Below are positions 8,236 through 9,393 of a stretch of 9,393 nt of DNA, one piece after another. The DNA comes from a bacterium (lineage in GTDB: Bacteria > Armatimonadota > Chthonomonadetes > Chthonomonadales > Chthonomonadaceae), in the NCBI GenBank assembly GCA_021805405.1, contig JAJZFK010000516.1:1-9393 (forward strand). The letters run 5' to 3'. Below the pieces are notes generated by a model. It did no database searches, was not told the DNA's origin, and saw nothing but the letters and a program-made list of their open reading frames with translations. A program made the translations under genes and the position numbers. Within the stretch, counting starts at the first letter, position 1, and each line of letters opens with the position of its first letter.

Positions 8236-8257
8236 CAAAAATCAAACATTTGAGCAA
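8230..8257 (-). promoter_or_regulatory. Candidate promoter of the beta-galactosidase gene
   Basis: Read on the - strand, TTGCTC (8257-8252) is followed after 16 bases by TACAAC (8235-8230). Each box matches the sigma-70 consensus at four of six positions. Predicted transcription would begin near 8223, leaving a leader of about 80 bases. Called by eye, so tentative. Confidence 0.35.
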
Positions 8258-8373
8258 TCCGCTGCAATTCACGAAACTTCACTTTTAGCCGTGCTTGTGG
8301 CTAGCTAACAAGTTGCGAAACCGTTAATTCACAGTCAGCGTATTGCAAGTGGCACCTGGCCCAACCATGCCAA

Positions 8374-8402
8374 TTGAACCGGTCACTGGTATTCTGTATT
8401 GT
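8374..8402 (+). promoter_or_regulatory. Weak candidate promoter of the right-end membrane protein gene
   Basis: TTGAAC (8374-8379) and TATTGT (8397-8402) are separated by 17 bases; each matches the sigma-70 consensus at four of six positions. The start codon at 8483 would lie about 75 bases after the start point. Low certainty. Confidence 0.25.
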
Positions 8403-8482
8403 CGCAGGATAAAGTGATTTGCAAGGGAAGTCGCATCGTTCGCGCCTCAAATCACTACAACGTGAAAGTGGATTCAGGTGGA

Positions 8483-9393
8483 ATGAAACGCAAGTCTGTT
8501 CTAACACTCATGGTGTGCACTTCGATTTTCCCGGAGCTTTTTACTGGCAATACTCCAGTTCTCGCCTTTCTAAATCCAGGAACGCTTGTGTTCTTACTGC
8601 TAGGCTACGGCCTGTATGTGCTCGTTGTTCGGGAATTTGCCGTGCGCCTTAGGCTTGGGGTTAGCGGACTTGCCCTCCTGGGGGTTGCTTATGGCGTTGT
8701 AAATGAGGCGTTTATTGCGAAAACCCTTATAACACGGGAGCCTCATCCACTCCACCAGTTTAGCGGGTACCTGGTACTGCTAGGTTTCAACTGCGCATGG
8801 GCAGCGGTAATCCTGCTGTGGCACGCGTTTGCATCCGTAGTATTCCCGGTGATGCTTACCTACCTCTGTTTTCCGCAGGTACAGAACGTGCCATGGGTGA
8901 AGTCGCGGCACCTCATGATACTCTCAGCAGTTCTTGCAGTGTTTGCTATCTTTGTGTTTCTTAGAGCGCCCTATAACGGCACTACAGGGACACTCGCTCA
9001 GCTCGCAGTTGGTCTCATCGCCATTGCAGCTTGCGTTGTGCTAGCAATATGGTTCCCTGGCAAACAGCCATCGCTCGATACTACTTGCGGTAAGGCGGCT
9101 GTGCTACTAGGTCTATCGGTACTTGGGCCCACAATTGTCTTCTTTGCGCTTGCCGGTGCTAAAGTAAACGCGGCACTGTTCTTTACGCTGTACATTGTGG
9201 TGATCGTGCTTTACAACCGTCTGATGATCCAAAGAGGCTGGGAGCAATTACCGGCGATATTATACTTTGGGATTGGCTGGTACGCACAAAACGCATTCAT
9301 TAGCTGCACTGTTTCACTAGGTAACCCGCTTAATGCACTACTAATGGCAGTAGTTGATTTCAGCCTGCTAATGGTTACCTGGCTCACAGTATC
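8483..9393 (+). CDS. Multi-pass membrane protein of unknown function, 3' end missing
   Basis: An open frame runs from an ATG at 8483 to the right edge without a stop, giving 303 residues and a cut final codon. It begins MKRKSVLTLMVCTSIF and is strongly hydrophobic throughout, with some nine or ten likely membrane segments, for example about 30-50, 58-76, 94-118, 143-161, 169-190, 204-224, 229-246 and 282-303. A conserved-looking block at 31-82 reads NPGTLVFLLLGYG, then VVREFAVR and LLGVAYGVVNEAFIAKTL. From memory this resembles a family of uncharacterised bacterial and archaeal membrane proteins with an RE-x3-R and YGI-x-EEG pattern; I cannot name it. The start is uncertain: AGGTGG at 8476-8481 is only one base from the ATG, and in-frame GTG codons at 8414, 8462 and 8468 are alternatives. 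It is transcribed divergently from the beta-galactosidase. No transporter or enzyme motif was recognised. Confidence 0.8.
   Translation, partial: MKRKSVLTLMVCTSIFPELFTGNTPVLAFLNPGTLVFLLLGYGLYVLVVREFAVRLRLGVSGLALLGVAYGVVNEAFIAKTLITREPHPLHQFSGYLVLLGFNCAWAAVILLWHAFASVVFPVMLTYLCFPQVQNVPWVKSRHLMILSAVLAVFAIFVFLRAPYNGTTGTLAQLAVGLIAIAACVVLAIWFPGKQPSLDTTCGKAAVLLGLSVLGPTIVFFALAGAKVNAALFFTLYIVVIVLYNRLMIQRGWEQLPAILYFGIGWYAQNAFISCTVSLGNPLNALLMAVVDFSLLMVTWLTV

Larger units (their letters stand above)
8141..8482. other. Divergent intergenic region (beta-galactosidase / membrane protein)
   Basis: These 342 bases separate two genes that point away from each other, so they should carry both promoters. I see a candidate - strand promoter at 8230-8257 overlapped by an operator-like palindrome, a weaker + strand promoter at 8374-8402, and small inverted repeats at 8216-8228 (GGTTG-ATG-CAACC) and 8294-8312 (CTTGT and ACAAG arms). 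No gene was found. Confidence 0.6.

Noticed and set aside
8472..8485. Possible hairpin (ATTC and GAAT arms) hiding the start region of the right-end membrane gene
   Set aside because: Four base pairs only; too weak to claim translational control.
8301..8652. Short frames on both strands across the divergent region
   Set aside because: They overlap the promoter region or the membrane protein gene in other frames, have no ribosome binding sites and show no protein-like pattern.
1..9393. A new defence, mobile or multi-gene system
   Set aside because: The genes are separate transcription units of recognisable or orphan types, with no nuclease, reverse transcriptase, recombinase, repeat array or toxin-like pair to support such a claim.

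Overview
The window appears to be ordinary chromosomal DNA from a free-living, probably Gram-negative-type heterotrophic bacterium of middling GC content. Two proteins carry clear Sec-type signal sequences. Gene content (a large secreted GH35 beta-galactosidase, a membrane proton pyrophosphatase and a long TPR protein) would fit Armatimonadota or Acidobacteriota, but that placement is a guess from style and not a proof. No tRNA, rRNA, CRISPR array, transposase, phage gene or toxin-antitoxin pair was seen.

Layout from left to right: (1) a long TPR-repeat protein on the + strand, cut by the left edge, ending at 2140; (2) an AT-rich gap of 392 bases holding the promoter, leader and ribosome binding site of the next gene; (3) a complete membrane-integral pyrophosphatase gene (hppA type) on the + strand, 2533-5049, whose residues at the potassium-switch position mark it as the K+-independent, H+-pumping class; (4) a short convergent gap with a very strong bidirectional hairpin terminator; (5) a complete secreted multidomain GH35 beta-galactosidase on the - strand, best start at 8140; (6) a divergent gap of 342 bases with candidate promoters and an operator-like palindrome; (7) a + strand gene for a multi-pass membrane protein of unknown function, starting near 8483 and running off the right edge.

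The four genes look like separate transcription units and not one operon: each has its own intergenic region, two are convergent across a shared terminator, and two are divergent. They do not obviously form one pathway. The beta-galactosidase would release galactose from outer-membrane-accessible or imported plant oligosaccharides or polysaccharides; the pyrophosphatase would conserve energy from biosynthetic pyrophosphate as a proton gradient. I found no convincing new multi-gene system. The points most worth a second look are the unfinished membrane gene at the right end, the operator-like site over the galactosidase promoter, the signal-peptide-like start of the pyrophosphatase, and the fungal-LacA-like domain layout of the galactosidase.
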